Source of the DNA: Mangrovibacter plantisponsor
GTDB lineage: Bacteria > Pseudomonadota > Gammaproteobacteria > Enterobacterales > Enterobacteriaceae
Reading direction: 5' to 3'
DNA length: 64,000 nt
Assembly (NCBI RefSeq): GCF_003182475.1
Contig: NZ_QGTS01000002.1
Location: 62,001-126,000 of the forward strand
Below are positions 43,705-55,283 of the stretch, one piece after another. The translations under genes were made by a program, and so were the position numbers. The number at the start of each line of letters is the position of its first letter. Position 1 is the first letter of the stretch. The notes beneath the pieces were generated by a model that was given only the letters and a program-made list of their open reading frames with translations, made no database searches and was not told where the DNA came from.

Positions 43705-45066
43705 TTACTTTGCGTGCGGATTACGGGTAGTTTGCCCCGCCAGGTTACGCATCAACAGGCCATATTCCAGCGCCAGGTCTGCCGGAACGGGCAGCCAGAC
43801 TGTGTAGCCATCGCCCGGAGCCACGTCCATTGGCTGGCCTTTACCGTTTTCCATATGTTCCAGTGTGAAGCTGATGTTGCCCTGTGGCGTCATTAATTCC
43901 AGGCTGTCGCCTTTGCTGAATTTATTTTTTACCGCCACGGCAGCAAGCTCGCCGTGACGCTCGCCGGTAAATTCCCCGACAAACTGCTGGCGGTCGGAAA
44001 CCGAATACCCGTATTCATAGTTCTGGTAGCTATCGTGGGTGTGGCGGCGCAGAAAACCTTCGGTATAGCCACGGTGTGCCAGGCCTTCCAGTGTTTCCAG
44101 TAACGACGGGTCGAAAGGTTTCCCTGCAGCGGCATCATCAATGGCCCGGCGGTATACCTGGGCGGTACGGGCGCAGTAGTAAAACGATTTGGTGCGCCCT
44201 TCAATTTTCAGCGAATGCACACCCAACTGGGTTAAGCGCTCAACATGCTGAATGGCACGCAAATCTTTGGAGTTCATAATATAGGTGCCGTGTTCGTCTT
44301 CGAACGCGGTCATATATTCACCCGGGCGCTGGCTTTCTTCAATCATGAACACTTTGTCGGTTGGCGCGCCAGCTCCGAGCGTTGGGTCTACATTCTGTAC
44401 CGGAATGGGTTCATGCACATGTACAATATTGCCGATATCGTCTTCTTTGCCTTCCTGTACTTTGTATTCCCAGCGGCAGGCATTAGTACAGGTGCCCTGA
44501 TTCGGGTCGCGCTTATTGATATAACCAGAAAGCAGGCAGCGGCCTGAATAAGCCATGCATAATGCACCGTGTACGAATACTTCCAGTTCCATTTCCGGAA
44601 CCTGTTCACGAATTTCTGCAATTTCTTCTAAAGAAAGCTCGCGGGAAAGAATGACCCGGGTCAGCCCCATCTGTTTCCAGAATTTTACCGTCGCCCAGTT
44701 CACCGCATTCGCCTGTACGGAAAGGTGAATGGCTATCTCCGGGAAGGCTTCACGAACCATCATGATTAAGCCAGGATCAGACATGATAAGCGCATCCGGG
44801 CCCATATCCACAACGGGTTTCAGGTCGCGAATAAAGGTTTTCAGTTTGGCGTTATGGGGGGCAATATTCACCACTACATAAAACTTTTTCCCAAGCGAAT
44901 GGGCTTCATTAATCCCCAGTGCAAGGTTTTCGTGGTTGAATTCGTTGTTACGCACCCGCAGGCTGTAACGAGGTTGTCCCGCGTAAACGGCATCTGCGCC
45001 ATAAGCGAAGGCGTAACGCATATTTTTCAGCGTTCCCGCCGGAGAAAGTAATTCCGGTTTAAACAT
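43705..45066 (-). CDS. yegQ: tRNA uridine-34 hydroxylation protein TrhP (YegQ), peptidase U32 family
   Basis: The protein has 453 residues, the length of E. coli YegQ (TrhP). The start FKPELLSPAGTLKNMRYAFAYGADAVYAG and the U32 signature ELEVFVHGALCMAYSGRCLLSGY are followed by a cluster of Cys (NQGTCTNACRWEY). These Cys likely bind an iron-sulfur cluster. In E. coli TrhP makes 5-hydroxyuridine at the wobble base of tRNAs with a prephenate-dependent pathway. The protein lacks protease residues despite the family name. It stands alone between cyaR and the mdt-bae operon. Confidence 0.93.
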   Translation of the reverse strand: MFKPELLSPAGTLKNMRYAFAYGADAVYAGQPRYSLRVRNNEFNHENLALGINEAHSLGKKFYVVVNIAPHNAKLKTFIRDLKPVVDMGPDALIMSDPGLIMMVREAFPEIAIHLSVQANAVNWATVKFWKQMGLTRVILSRELSLEEIAEIREQVPEMELEVFVHGALCMAYSGRCLLSGYINKRDPNQGTCTNACRWEYKVQEGKEDDIGNIVHVHEPIPVQNVDPTLGAGAPTDKVFMIEESQRPGEYMTAFEDEHGTYIMNSKDLRAIQHVERLTQLGVHSLKIEGRTKSFYYCARTAQVYRRAIDDAAAGKPFDPSLLETLEGLAHRGYTEGFLRRHTHDSYQNYEYGYSVSDRQQFVGEFTGERHGELAAVAVKNKFSKGDSLELMTPQGNISFTLEHMENGKGQPMDVAPGDGYTVWLPVPADLALEYGLLMRNLAGQTTRNPHAK

Positions 45067-45183
45067 GTTGGGCTCTTTCTGATGTCAGGTCAGAACCGCT
45101 TCACCAGGTGAAACGGCAGGTATGCGGCGTAATGCCACACTTTCAGGGCGGGCATTGTAGCGCTTGCTGCAGGGGAAATAAAC

Positions 45184-45203
45184 CCGGGCGTCAGCACGCC
45201 CGG
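45184..45203 (-). terminator. Terminator of the mdtABC-baeSR operon
   Basis: CCGGGCGT (45184-45191) and ACGCCCGG (45196-45203) form an eight-base stem with loop CAGC a few bases after the baeR stop. Read leftward, TTTATTT follows directly. Confidence 0.75.
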
Positions 45204-45209
45204 TGGGTG

Positions 45210-45932
45210 TTACAGAAACTGGCAGGGGTCGGCTTCCCAGCGGTAGCCCACACCGTAAACAGCACGGATAAATGGCTGTTCTTCATCCAGTGCTTCCAGT
45301 TTGCGGCGCAGGTTTTTGATGTGGCTGTCTATGGTACGGTCTGTGACCACCCGGTAATCATCATAAAGATGGTTCAGCAACTGTTCACGGGAGAAGACTT
45401 TGCCTGGTTCATGGGCAAGGGTTTTTAGCAGGCGAAACTCTGCCGGGGTGAGATCCAGCGCTTTGTTATTCCAACTGGCCTGAAAACGGCTTTCATCGAT
45501 TTTCAGCGTTGGGCCAGTATCTGTGTCACTCTGAAAAGCTTTGGGCTGGCAGCGGCGCAGAATGGTTTTAACCCGGGCAACAACCTCACGTGGGCTGTAG
45601 GGCTTACAGATATAATCATCCGCACCAATTTCCAGCCCCAACAGGCGGTCTATCTCTTCAATTTTTGCGGTGACCATAATAATAGGTACATCGGAAAAAC
45701 GGCGGATCTCTTTGCAAATTGTCAGGCCATCTGTACCCGGTAACATCAGATCTAACAGGATAAGATCCGGCGGGGTCTGGCGCACATAAGGAACCACCAG
45801 ATCCCCATGGTTAACCAGAGTTGGAGCATAGCTTGCCGCCCGCAGATAATCGATAAGCAACTGGCCCAGTTTTGGCTCATCTTCCACAATCAGGATCTGT
45901 GGTGCATTTTCATCAATCGGGAATTCGCTCAT
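45210..45932 (-). CDS. baeR: Envelope-stress response regulator BaeR
   Basis: The 240 residues form an OmpR-family regulator. The receiver domain (about 10-125) has acidic residues in IVEDEPKL, the phosphoacceptor Asp in [15 protein letters not shown] and Lys in CKPYSPRE. The winged-helix domain (about 135-235) contains [21 protein letters not shown] and [11 protein letters not shown]. It activates mdtABC, acrD and spy-like genes when envelope damage, indole, tannins or flavonoids are sensed by BaeS. Its start overlaps the baeS stop as ATGA. Confidence 0.95.
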   Translation of the reverse strand: MSEFPIDENAPQILIVEDEPKLGQLLIDYLRAASYAPTLVNHGDLVVPYVRQTPPDLILLDLMLPGTDGLTICKEIRRFSDVPIIMVTAKIEEIDRLLGLEIGADDYICKPYSPREVVARVKTILRRCQPKAFQSDTDTGPTLKIDESRFQASWNNKALDLTPAEFRLLKTLAHEPGKVFSREQLLNHLYDDYRVVTDRTIDSHIKNLRRKLEALDEEQPFIRAVYGVGYRWEADPCQFL

Positions 45933-47518
45933 ACGCTTCTCTGTGTTTCACTCTCTAAAGGTAAGGTGACATCAATACTGATGCCCCCGGCAGCGGCGTG
46001 CCCGGCGGAAATTTTACCACCATGGGCTTCCACAATATTCTGGCAAATGGCCAAACCTAAACCAGAGCCGCCACTGGCCCGGTTACGCGAACCTTCAGCA
46101 CGATAAAACCGCTCAAATAATTGTGCAAGCTGTTCATCTGTAACCCCCGGGCCACTGTCAGCGAATTGCAGGTTGAGTGTGCCATTCTGTATACGGCCAT
46201 TAATGGACAGCCCGCCACCGCTGTCAGTATAGCGCAGGCTGTTTTCCAGCAGGTTGTTGAATAATTGCATCAAACGATCCGGGTCGCCAAACAACGTGGC
46301 GCTGTCTGGCAAACTCAGGCTGATGCTTAAGCCGTGGCTGTTAAAGCGTTCACGAAATGCACCTGCGGCCATTTCCACCAGAGAGATAACCTCAATGTGG
46401 CGGCGCTGGTAGGCCAGAGCACCCTGGTCAGACATCGATAACTGGTGCAGGTCATTAACCAGTTTGGTCAGCGTACCCACTTCGGCCTGCAGCGAGGCAA
46501 CAGATTCAGGGGTAAATTTCCGCACGCCATCCTGAATCGCTTCCAGTTCGCCACGCAATACTGCCAGTGGTGTGCGCAGTTCATGGGAAATATCCGCCAT
46601 AAAGGCCTGGCGCATCTGCTGGTTTTTCTCAAGCGTGCTGGCAAGTTGGTTAAAGTCACTGGCAAGCCGGCCGAGTTCATCGTTGCTGCTTTGCTCTACA
46701 CGGGTACTGAAGTCACCTGCAGCTAATTTGTGTGTCCCTTCCACCAGGCGCTTCACCGGTGCCAGTAACCCACGGGCCAGCGGAAATGTGGCTCCGGCAG
46801 CCATTAATGTTGCCAGTGCGACTATCAGCCAACTGGTGCGCCGTTGCTGGCGATCAAAGCTGATATCTGTGGTTCTGGTCAGGCGTTCAACCGGGGAAGC
46901 CACCACCCAGCCAACGGTAGTATCGTTGAATTTAATCGGTTCCCGGTTGCTGTCTGGCGGAATAGGGAAGGGAGGGCCAACCAACAGGCGGCTTTTTTGA
47001 TCCAGAACCCAAAACTGTGCGCGCCAGCCATGGAGTGGATCCATTCCCGGCCCCGGGCCATGGGGATCGCCGTTATCCTCGCGAGGTGGTTCGCTGTTGG
47101 GCGCAAAGGGATCGGGCTGCCCAGGATCCATGTTGCCAGGCCCGCCGTCATCTGGCATGGCAACATCGTTTTCATCCTGGGCTCCTAAAGCAGGCGTATA
47201 TTGTTCCATATTTCGTTCCCCTGCACGTGGAGGGGGCATTGGTGCACCTGCCAGATCGCGGTCAAAGGAGCGCAAAAGCTGGAACATAAACCTTTCATTG
47301 TGGCGCAGGAAGCGCCAGTTCCCATGGATGGCATACTGTTCCGCCAGGGTGTCCCGCAGCAGTACTAACCGCTGTTGGTTACCGTGCTTAATGTAATCAA
47401 TAAAGCCCCGTTCAAAGCTGACACGTACTGCCCAGTGCATTGTGATAAGCAACAGAATGCAGGTGGACAGAATAGCAATAAATAATTTGCCAGTAATACC
47501 CAGGCGCCAGAACTTCAT
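45929..47518 (-). CDS. baeS: Sensor histidine kinase BaeS with enlarged periplasmic domain
   Basis: The protein has 529 residues from ATG 47518 ([17 protein letters not shown]), about 62 more than E. coli BaeS (467). Two membrane helices, HAMP ([23 protein letters not shown]), the phospho-His in [18 protein letters not shown], the N-box [16 protein letters not shown] and the [19 protein letters not shown]-box are all intact. The extra sequence lies in the periplasmic domain (about residues 90-160) and is rich in Pro, Gly, Asp, Asn and Met ([20 protein letters not shown]). It replaces a short acidic loop of E. coli. Last but one gene of the mdtABC-baeSR unit. Confidence 0.93.
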   Translation of the reverse strand: MKFWRLGITGKLFIAILSTCILLLITMHWAVRVSFERGFIDYIKHGNQQRLVLLRDTLAEQYAIHGNWRFLRHNERFMFQLLRSFDRDLAGAPMPPPRAGERNMEQYTPALGAQDENDVAMPDDGGPGNMDPGQPDPFAPNSEPPREDNGDPHGPGPGMDPLHGWRAQFWVLDQKSRLLVGPPFPIPPDSNREPIKFNDTTVGWVVASPVERLTRTTDISFDRQQRRTSWLIVALATLMAAGATFPLARGLLAPVKRLVEGTHKLAAGDFSTRVEQSSNDELGRLASDFNQLASTLEKNQQMRQAFMADISHELRTPLAVLRGELEAIQDGVRKFTPESVASLQAEVGTLTKLVNDLHQLSMSDQGALAYQRRHIEVISLVEMAAGAFRERFNSHGLSISLSLPDSATLFGDPDRLMQLFNNLLENSLRYTDSGGGLSINGRIQNGTLNLQFADSGPGVTDEQLAQLFERFYRAEGSRNRASGGSGLGLAICQNIVEAHGGKISAGHAAAGGISIDVTLPLESETQRSV

Positions 47519-47583
47519 ACAGGGCTCCAGTTCAGTCAATATCCGCTACGGCGTGATAAGCCTCGCGGGTGAAAAAGCCAGTG

Positions 47584-50500
47584 TTACTCACCAGCCAGTT
47601 GTACATGTTGGTTTTCCCGAGCCCGGCTGCCAGGCCGCAAACGGTCAAAAAACAAAAACACCACCGGGGTGGTATACAGCGTTAACAGTTGGCTTACTAC
47701 CAGGCCACCGACAATAGTAATCCCCAGCGGCTGGCGTAATTCAGCGCCATCGCCGGTTGCCAGTACCAGAGGCAGTGCGCCGAAAATGGACGCCAGCGTT
47801 GTCATCATAATGGGCCTGAAACGCAGCAGGCAGGCCTGGAAAATGGCATCCTGCGCGGAAATATCGCTGCTACGCATGGCTTCAAGGGCAAAATCAACCA
47901 ACATAATGGCGTTTTTCTTGACGATACCAATCAGTAACATAATGCCAATTAACGCAATCAGGCTGAAAGGCGTGCTGAACATCTCCAGGGCCAGTAACGC
48001 ACCAACCCCGGCAGAGGGCAGCGTAGAAAGAATGGTCAGCGGGTGAATATAACTTTCATACAACATACCCAGCACAATATAGACTGTGGCAATTGCGGCC
48101 AGAATCAAAATGAGCTGGGAGTTCATTGTTTGCTGGAAAATTTGTGCAGTACCCGCCCAGGTACCACGCACACTGGACGGTACACCCAGTGCAGTCATGG
48201 TGCGGTCAATGGCATCGCTGGCCTGCGATAAAGACACGCCATCAGGCAAGTTAAAAGCAATGGTTGAGGCAGCCGAAAGCCCCTGGTGGTTAACCGAAAG
48301 TGGTGCATTGGCAGGTAACCATTTGGCGAACCACGAGAGTGGAATGGGTTTCCCTTCACTGTTGATAATAAACATTTTCTCCAGTGCGCTGGCATCCTGG
48401 GTATAGCGGGGGTCAACTTCCATCACCACTTTGTACTGGTTCATCGGCTGGTAGATGGTTGAAATCTGGCGTTGCCCGAAGGCATTGTTAAGCAGGCCAT
48501 TGGCATCCGCCACGTTAATTCCCAGGCGCGATAACGTGGCACGGTCGTAGGTCAGTGCCAGTTCTGAGCCTTTGTCCTGCTGGTCTGAGTTAACATCAGT
48601 GAGTTCCGGCAGAGCGGCCAGTGCCTGGCGAATCTTCGGCTCCCATATGCGCAGGGCGCTGAGGTCGTCTGACAAAAGCGTATACTGGTAGCTGGCATTT
48701 GCCTGCCGCCCACCAACTCTTAAATCCTGCATTGCCATTAAGAACAGCGTGGCGCCGGGCTCTTTTGCCAGTTTTACCCGCAGGCGGTCTATCACCTGTT
48801 GCGCCGTTTCTTTGCGTTCACTGCGTGGCTTCAGCGAGATAAACATCATGCCGCTGTTAACCCGGGAACCCCCGGTAAAACCGGTCACGTTATCTACTGC
48901 CGGGTCTTCACGGATGATTTTCATGAAGTCTTGTAATTTGCCGCGCATTGCCTGGAATGAAATGCTCTGGTCGGCGCGAATATTCCCCATGATTCGCCCG
49001 GTATCCTGTTCTGGCATCAGGGTTTTGGGTACTGCGATATACAGCCAGATATTGAGCCCGATTGTCGCCAGAAGCAGCACACCTATGAGGCGTTTGTATT
49101 TCAGTGCCACGGCGAGCGAACGGGCATAGCCACCCTGCACAGCCAGCATCAAACGCCCCGCCCCTTGTTGCTTAGCCCCGGGTTTAGGGTTTTTCAGCAG
49201 CCAGCCACACATCATGGGGGTGAGTGTCAGGGAAACCACCATCGAAATTGCAATAGACACCGAAAGTGTGACGGCAAATTCGCGGAATAACCGGCCGGGC
49301 AAACCGCCCATCAGCAATAACGGCAGGAATACAGCAACCAGCGAAACACTCATAGAAAGCACGGTGAAGCCCACTTCACGGGCGCCCTGCAACGCGGCCT
49401 GTAACGGTTTTACTCCGGCTTCCAGGTGCCGGGAAATATTTTCCAGCACCACAATGGCATCATCCACCACAAACCCGGTGGCAATGGTGAGCGCCATCAA
49501 CGAGAGGTTGTTCAGGCTGAAGCCGCACAAATACATGGCCGCAAAGGTGCCTATCAGGGAGACAGGCACCGCCACAGCCGGAATTAATGTCGCCGGGCCG
49601 GAGCGCAGGAACAGATACACCACCAGGATAACCAGCGCCACCGAGATACACAGTGCCTGCTCCACTTCGGCAAGTGAAGCACGGATAGTGGGAGAGGAGT
49701 CCTGGGCTATGTGAACATTAACGGCTGCCGGAATGGTTTGCTCCAGCTCCGGCAGCCGTGCACGAATTCGGTCAACAGTTTGAATAATATTGGCTTCAGG
49801 CAGTTTACGGATCATCAGCAATATAGCAGGCTGAGCGTTGGTCATCCCGGCATTGCGTACATCCTGCACGGAGTCAGTGACATTCGCTACGTCACCTAAC
49901 CGCACGGCTGCGCCATTGTTGTAATGAATAACCAGCGGGCGGTATTCAGCGGCTGTTTTCAGTTCATCATTGGTTTGTAACTGCCAGCGATGGGTGTTGT
50001 CTTCGATTGCGCCCTGAGGTTTACGCACATTGGCGTTACTGATAGCAGTTCGCACGGCATCCAGCGAAACACCCTGGTTAAACAGTGCCTGTGGGTTTAA
50101 ATCCACCCGAACCGCAGGCAATGAGCTGCCACCAACATCCACATCGCCAACGCCATCTATCTGGGCAATATTTTGCGCCAGTTGCGTGGAGGCGAAATCA
50201 TATAATTCCCCTTGCGACAGCGTGTCGGACGTCAGCGTCAGAATCATGATGGGCATATCTGACGGGTTAGCTTTACGGTAAGTTGGCCGCGAAGGCATGC
50301 CGGTTGGCAGCAAACTTTGCGCGGCATTTATTGCTGCCTGTACATCCCGCGCCGCGCCGTTAATATCCCGGCTGAGTTCAAATTGCAGGATGATTCTGGT
50401 GCTACCCAGCGAGCTGGTAGACGTCATTTCATTAATGCCGGCTATGCGGCCTAATGAGCGTTCCAGCGGTGTGGCAACCGACGATGCCATGGTTTCTGGC

Positions 50501-50664
50501 GACGCCCCCGGTAGTGACGCGCTTACCATAATTACCGGGAAATCCACCTGGGGCAGAGGGGCGACAGGCAACAGCCTGAACCCGAGAACCCCACACAGTG
50601 TTATTGCCACCGAAATCAGAATGGTGGCAACAGGGCGGTAGATAAACAGAGCAAAAAAGCGCAC
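47584..50664 (-). CDS. mdtC: RND multidrug efflux subunit MdtC
   Basis: The 1026 residues are a full RND transporter: [23 protein letters not shown] at the start, two large periplasmic loops, and the TM4 proton-relay motif [21 protein letters not shown] with paired Asp. The C-terminal half repeats the fold ([20 protein letters not shown]). MdtB and MdtC form a heterotrimer; in E. coli it is MdtC that binds substrates while MdtB carries out proton flow. Substrates include bile salts and novobiocin. It starts directly after mdtB (stop 50665). baeS follows; mdtD, present there in E. coli, is missing. Confidence 0.95.
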   Translation of the reverse strand: MRFFALFIYRPVATILISVAITLCGVLGFRLLPVAPLPQVDFPVIMVSASLPGASPETMASSVATPLERSLGRIAGINEMTSTSSLGSTRIILQFELSRDINGAARDVQAAINAAQSLLPTGMPSRPTYRKANPSDMPIMILTLTSDTLSQGELYDFASTQLAQNIAQIDGVGDVDVGGSSLPAVRVDLNPQALFNQGVSLDAVRTAISNANVRKPQGAIEDNTHRWQLQTNDELKTAAEYRPLVIHYNNGAAVRLGDVANVTDSVQDVRNAGMTNAQPAILLMIRKLPEANIIQTVDRIRARLPELEQTIPAAVNVHIAQDSSPTIRASLAEVEQALCISVALVILVVYLFLRSGPATLIPAVAVPVSLIGTFAAMYLCGFSLNNLSLMALTIATGFVVDDAIVVLENISRHLEAGVKPLQAALQGAREVGFTVLSMSVSLVAVFLPLLLMGGLPGRLFREFAVTLSVSIAISMVVSLTLTPMMCGWLLKNPKPGAKQQGAGRLMLAVQGGYARSLAVALKYKRLIGVLLLATIGLNIWLYIAVPKTLMPEQDTGRIMGNIRADQSISFQAMRGKLQDFMKIIREDPAVDNVTGFTGGSRVNSGMMFISLKPRSERKETAQQVIDRLRVKLAKEPGATLFLMAMQDLRVGGRQANASYQYTLLSDDLSALRIWEPKIRQALAALPELTDVNSDQQDKGSELALTYDRATLSRLGINVADANGLLNNAFGQRQISTIYQPMNQYKVVMEVDPRYTQDASALEKMFIINSEGKPIPLSWFAKWLPANAPLSVNHQGLSAASTIAFNLPDGVSLSQASDAIDRTMTALGVPSSVRGTWAGTAQIFQQTMNSQLILILAAIATVYIVLGMLYESYIHPLTILSTLPSAGVGALLALEMFSTPFSLIALIGIMLLIGIVKKNAIMLVDFALEAMRSSDISAQDAIFQACLLRFRPIMMTTLASIFGALPLVLATGDGAELRQPLGITIVGGLVVSQLLTLYTTPVVFLFFDRLRPGSRARENQHVQLAGE

Positions 50665-53600
50665 TCAGGCCTCCTCGTGGCGCGGCAAACGGCTACGCAG
50701 CCAATGAGAAAGGCGGTCGAACAGCAAATAGATAACCGGGGTGGTAAACAGTGTCAGCACCTGGCTGACCAGCAAACCGCCCACCATACCTATTCCCAGC
50801 GGGCGACGCAGTTCTGCGCCCACGCCGGTACTGAGCATCAGTGGCAGTGCGCCAAGTAGTGCGGCAAGGGTAGTCATGAGGATAGGGCGAAAACGCAACA
50901 GGCAGGCCTGGTAAATCGCCTCGCGTGGTGGCATGCCTTGCTCGCGCTCTGCCGCCAGAGCGAAATCTATCATCATGATGGCGTTTTTCTTCACAATACC
51001 AATCAGCAAAATAATGCCGATTATCGCAATCACATCCAGTTCATAGCCTGAAACCAGAAACGCCAGCAATGCGCCCAGCCCGGCGGTAGGCAGTGTGGAC
51101 AGTATGGTTATTGGGTGAATAAAGCTTTCGTACAAAATACCCAGCACAATATACATTGCGGCAATGGCGGCAATAATCAGCCACACTGTGCTGCTCAGTG
51201 CCGCCTGGAACGCCAGTGTACTGCCCTGGAAGGCGGTCATGATATCGGCCGGGAAATCCATCTCTTTTTCTGCGGCCAGTATAGCTTCCACGGCTTCGCC
51301 CAATGAGGATCCTTTTGCCACATTGAACGAAATGGTGGTAGAGGGGAACTGGTCCAGGTGGTTAATGGTAAGCGGCATATGGCGCTGCTCAACCTGGGCA
51401 ATGGCGCTCAGTGGCACCATCCCGCCATTGCTGCTCACCAGGCGGATACCGCTGAGCGCATCCAGACCTGGTGTGCTGTGGGTATCATGCTCAAGCACCA
51501 CCCGATACTGGTTGGACTGGGTATAAATAGTGGATATCAGGCGCTGGCCGAAGGCGTTGTACAGTGCATTGTCTACATCTGCCATTGAGATACCCAGGCG
51601 GCTTGCGCTGTCACGATCCACTGTCACCATGGCCTGTAAGCCCTGGTCCTGCCAGTCACTACTGACATCAGCCAGTTCAGGCAGCGTTTTTAGTTGAGCC
51701 ATCAGCCTGGGCACCCAGGTGCTCAGGGCATCCAGCGTGTTGGCCTGCAGGGTAAACTGGTATTGCGTGCGGCTGACGGTGGTATCAATCGTCAGGTCCT
51801 GTACCGGTTGCAGGTACAGCGTGACACCGGGCAGTGTCGCTACTTTATCCTGCAGGCGCTGAATTACTTCAGAAACCCTGTCATCACGCTCACTGAGCGG
51901 TTTCAGGTTTATTTGGATGCGCGCGCTGTTCAGTGCCGGATTGGTGCCATCCACCCCAATAAAACTGGTCATGCTCGCTACATCCGGGTCTTTCAGAAGC
52001 AGTTCGGCCACCTGCGCCTGGCGCTGCGACATACTGGCAAAAGAAGCCGATTGTGGAGCCTGCAAAGTACCCTGAATAATACCGTTATCCTGCACCGGGA
52101 AAAATCCCTTAGGAATCCAGACCCACAGCAAAATAGTCAGCGCCAGGGTTCCAAATGCCACACTCAACGTGAGCCACGGGTGTTGCAATACCCGGTTCAG
52201 CCCACGGCCATAACCGGCAATAACCCACTCAAAGAAACGCTCGCAGGCCAGAGAAAAACGGTTTTGTTTGCGCAGGGATTCATGGCTGAGCATACGGGCG
52301 CACATCATAGGCGTTAAGGTTAGCGAAACCACGGCCGAGATTAAAATTGCCACAGCGAGGGTGATGGCGAATTCCCGAAATAACCGCCCCACGATGTCAC
52401 CCATAAACAGCAACGGAATGAGTACCGCAATCAGAGACACCGTGAGCGAGATAATGGTAAAGCCTATCTCCCCGGCACCTTTCAGTGCGGCCGCCAGTGG
52501 TTTTTCGCCTTTTTCGATATACCGGGAGATGTTTTCAATCACCACGATTGCGTCGTCCACCACAAACCCGGTAGCGATGGTCAGAGCCATTAGTGTCAGG
52601 TTGTTGATGGAGAAATCGAGAAACACCATGACCGCGAAAGTCCCTACAAGGGAAAGCGGTACGGCCACTGCTGGAATAATTGTGGCCGGAACATTGCGCA
52701 AAAAAAGGTAGATAATCATGACTACCAGCGCAATTGCCAGCAACAGCTCAGACTGGGTATCTTCTACTGAAGCCCGAATATTATTGGTCCGGTCGGCTAC
52801 CAGCGCCAGGTGAACAGATTTGGGCAGGCTTTCTTTCAGGCCGGGTAGCAGTGCGCGAATACTGTCGGCGGTTTCAATAATATTGGCACCAGGCTGGCGC
52901 TGAACATTCATGACAATAGCCGGTTCATGGTTAGACCATGCACCCAGCCAGGCATTTTCTGCCCCCTGTTCAACGGTGGCGACATCGCCAAGGCGCACGG
53001 CAGCCCCGTTAACATATGCAATAATCAGGTCGCGGTATTCCTGTACCGTTTTCATCTGGTCGTTGGCGGAAATAGTAATTGCGCGCTCCGGGCCATCCAG
53101 ACTACCAGTAGCAGAATTCACATTAGCGTTGCTGATAGCACTGCGCACGGTTTCTGTGCTGATACCCAGCCCGGCCAGCGCCTGGGCATTGAGTTTAACC
53201 CGCACCGCCGGGCGTTGCCCGCCAGACACCCCAACCATACCTACGCCATTTACCTGGGCAATTTTTTGGGCAATACGGGTTTCAACTAAATCCTGCACCT
53301 GGGTCAGGGGCAGGGCGGAAGAGGTTACCGCCAGCGTCATTATCGGTGGGTCTGCCGGGTTAACTTTACTGTAAACCGGCGGGTTGGGCAGGTCGTTGGG
53401 CAGCAGGCTGGTGGCGGCGTTAATCGCGGCCTGAACCTCCTGTTCAGCGACATCAAGCGGCAGGGTTAACTGGAACTGCAATGTCACCACCGAAGCGCCC
53501 CCGGCACTTTGCGATGACATTTGTTTCAGGCCAGACATCTGCCCAAATTGCCGCTCCAGTGGCGCAGTAATGGCCGAGGTCACGACATCCGGGCTGGCTC

Positions 53601-53784
53601 CCGGGTAGAGCGTGACCACCTGGATGGTGGGGTAATCCACTTCTGGCAGCGCTGAAACAGGCAGAAAACGGTAACCGATTATCCCGGCAAGCAATATCGC
53701 CACCATAAACAGCGTGGTGGCTACCGGGCGCAGAATAAACTGCCGGGAAGGGCCGCCGGTGGTGCTGGGTGGTAATACCTGCAT
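50665..53784 (-). CDS. mdtB: RND multidrug efflux subunit MdtB
   Basis: The 1039-residue RND transporter opens with [32 protein letters not shown]4 [21 protein letters not shown] carries the proton-relay Asp pair, and the second half has [23 protein letters not shown]. It is clearly paralogous to MdtC. It shares its first base with the mdtA stop (53784). It works in the inner membrane with MdtC, the adaptor MdtA and an outer-membrane TolC channel encoded elsewhere. Confidence 0.95.
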   Translation of the reverse strand: MQVLPPSTTGGPSRQFILRPVATTLFMVAILLAGIIGYRFLPVSALPEVDYPTIQVVTLYPGASPDVVTSAITAPLERQFGQMSGLKQMSSQSAGGASVVTLQFQLTLPLDVAEQEVQAAINAATSLLPNDLPNPPVYSKVNPADPPIMTLAVTSSALPLTQVQDLVETRIAQKIAQVNGVGMVGVSGGQRPAVRVKLNAQALAGLGISTETVRSAISNANVNSATGSLDGPERAITISANDQMKTVQEYRDLIIAYVNGAAVRLGDVATVEQGAENAWLGAWSNHEPAIVMNVQRQPGANIIETADSIRALLPGLKESLPKSVHLALVADRTNNIRASVEDTQSELLLAIALVVMIIYLFLRNVPATIIPAVAVPLSLVGTFAVMVFLDFSINNLTLMALTIATGFVVDDAIVVIENISRYIEKGEKPLAAALKGAGEIGFTIISLTVSLIAVLIPLLFMGDIVGRLFREFAITLAVAILISAVVSLTLTPMMCARMLSHESLRKQNRFSLACERFFEWVIAGYGRGLNRVLQHPWLTLSVAFGTLALTILLWVWIPKGFFPVQDNGIIQGTLQAPQSASFASMSQRQAQVAELLLKDPDVASMTSFIGVDGTNPALNSARIQINLKPLSERDDRVSEVIQRLQDKVATLPGVTLYLQPVQDLTIDTTVSRTQYQFTLQANTLDALSTWVPRLMAQLKTLPELADVSSDWQDQGLQAMVTVDRDSASRLGISMADVDNALYNAFGQRLISTIYTQSNQYRVVLEHDTHSTPGLDALSGIRLVSSNGGMVPLSAIAQVEQRHMPLTINHLDQFPSTTISFNVAKGSSLGEAVEAILAAEKEMDFPADIMTAFQGSTLAFQAALSSTVWLIIAAIAAMYIVLGILYESFIHPITILSTLPTAGLGALLAFLVSGYELDVIAIIGIILLIGIVKKNAIMMIDFALAAEREQGMPPREAIYQACLLRFRPILMTTLAALLGALPLMLSTGVGAELRRPLGIGMVGGLLVSQVLTLFTTPVIYLLFDRLSHWLRSRLPRHEEA

Positions 53785-55040
53785 CAGGAACGCGCTCCTT
53801 TATGCTGGCCTGAGTGCGATTTTCTGGTTTCAGCCGGGTGCTGAGCGGCCTGGGCCGATGTCTGTTGTGGGTCAACGACCTCAACGGTTACACCCTCAGT
53901 TAACCGGTCTATACCATCTGTTACTACCCGGTCTCCGACAGAAATCCCGGCAGTAATCACCACCTGCTGGTTATCCTGAATGCCGGGCGTTACCAGATGT
54001 TTACTGACTTTATTTTCGCTATTCAGCACCCATACAAAATTGCCTTCATTGCCCATTTGCAGGGCGGCAACCGGAATAACAACCGCATTTTGTTGGGTAT
54101 CAACCAGCATGCGTGCGTTAACAAACTGGTTGGGAAACAGAGCGTCGTCGCCGTTAGTAAAACGGGCTTTGAGTTTGATGGTGCCAGTTGTGGCATCAAT
54201 CTGGTTATCGAGGCTCAGCAATTCGCCACTGGCAAGCTTTTTGGTGTTAGTGCGATCCCAGGCATCCACTTCAAGGGCTTTACCGGCATGTTGTGCTGCG
54301 ACAATTTGCGCAATATCGCTTTCCGGGAGCGTGAAAATAACGTCAATGGGATGCGTTTGGGTGATAACCACAATGCCGGTGGTATCGCTGGTAGAAATTT
54401 GGTTGCCGATATCAACCTGTTTCAGGCCAACACGCCCTGAAATGGGTGCCGTTACCCGGCTCCAGCTCAGTTGTAACCGGGCGCTGTCAACTGCTGCCTG
54501 GTCTGCTTTTACTGTACCAGCACTTTCTGCGACCAGCGCCTGTTGGGCATCCAGCTCCTGGCGGGAAACCAGGCTGGTTTTTGCCAGTTGCTGGTAACGC
54601 GCAAGGTCACGCCGGGCATTTGCCAGCGTTGCCTGGTCTTTTGCCAGCTGGCCTTCAGCCTGTTCCAGTGCAACGGTAAATTCACTGGGGTCAATTTCTG
54701 CCAGCAGGTCGCCAGCGTTTACTTGCTGGCCTTCTTTAAAATGAATGGCAATTAACTGCCCATTTACCCGGCTGCGCACTGTGGCGGTATTGGCTGCGGT
54801 TACGGTTCCAAGCCCACTCAGGTAGTGGGGCACTGCCTGGCTTTGCGCTGTGGCCGCCTGCACAGGGGCAAGAGGGCGCATGCTATGGCGCCCATTACTC
54901 CCCGGGCGTGACTGGCTGGTTTTAGTTCCATCCACTCCATTGGTATTTGTTTCATGCCGGTTGTACCAAACGGCTGCAATAATAATGGCAATAGTTAGCC
55001 CTGCACCAAAATACCAGCGTGTTTTTGTCGCGCTCTTCAT
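53784..55040 (-). CDS. mdtA: RND efflux periplasmic adaptor MdtA
   Basis: The 418 residues have an N-terminal membrane anchor ([17 protein letters not shown]). The lipoyl/barrel halves [31 protein letters not shown] and [20 protein letters not shown] flank an alpha-hairpin (about 125-190), and the membrane-proximal domain is C-terminal. It bridges MdtBC to TolC. First gene of the mdtABC-baeSR operon. Upstream, TTCCA occurs three times at 11-12 base spacing and may belong to the BaeR-controlled promoter. Confidence 0.95.
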   Translation of the reverse strand: MKSATKTRWYFGAGLTIAIIIAAVWYNRHETNTNGVDGTKTSQSRPGSNGRHSMRPLAPVQAATAQSQAVPHYLSGLGTVTAANTATVRSRVNGQLIAIHFKEGQQVNAGDLLAEIDPSEFTVALEQAEGQLAKDQATLANARRDLARYQQLAKTSLVSRQELDAQQALVAESAGTVKADQAAVDSARLQLSWSRVTAPISGRVGLKQVDIGNQISTSDTTGIVVITQTHPIDVIFTLPESDIAQIVAAQHAGKALEVDAWDRTNTKKLASGELLSLDNQIDATTGTIKLKARFTNGDDALFPNQFVNARMLVDTQQNAVVIPVAALQMGNEGNFVWVLNSENKVSKHLVTPGIQDNQQVVITAGISVGDRVVTDGIDRLTEGVTVEVVDPQQTSAQAAQHPAETRKSHSGQHKGARS

Positions 55041-55128
55041 GGAATCGTTGTCTCTTCCTTAAAACCAGTGGGCGTTAATCATACTAGTTTAAAGAGGTGG
55101 GAACCTATAAAAATGAAGGAAAAATGGA

Positions 55129-55147
55129 AGACTGTATGGAACAGTCT
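55129..55147 (-). promoter_or_regulatory. Inverted repeat upstream of mdtA, candidate BaeR region
   Basis: AGACTGT (55129-55135) pairs with ACAGTCT (55141-55147). On the minus strand TTCCA also occurs three times at 11-12 base spacing across this element. No exact match to the E. coli BaeR box was found, so the link to BaeR is only positional. Confidence 0.3.
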
Positions 55148-55239
55148 GGAACGCCGTTTTATATCACAAAAATTTATTCAGTCTGGCTCGCAAAACGCGT
55201 TGCAGGCCGCCAAAAATGCATAACAGTGAGTATATTGCT

Positions 55240-55271
55240 GGCCCGGAGAACGGTTTAACACTCTCCGGGCC
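55240..55271 (-). terminator. Hairpin terminator after yegD
   Basis: GGCCCGGAGA (55240-55249) pairs with TCTCCGGGCC (55262-55271) around a 12-base loop just past the yegD stop (55284). The following leftward sequence has no strong U-tract, so it may partly act by RNA stability. Confidence 0.6.
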
Positions 55272-55283
55272 GGGGGCCGGCAG

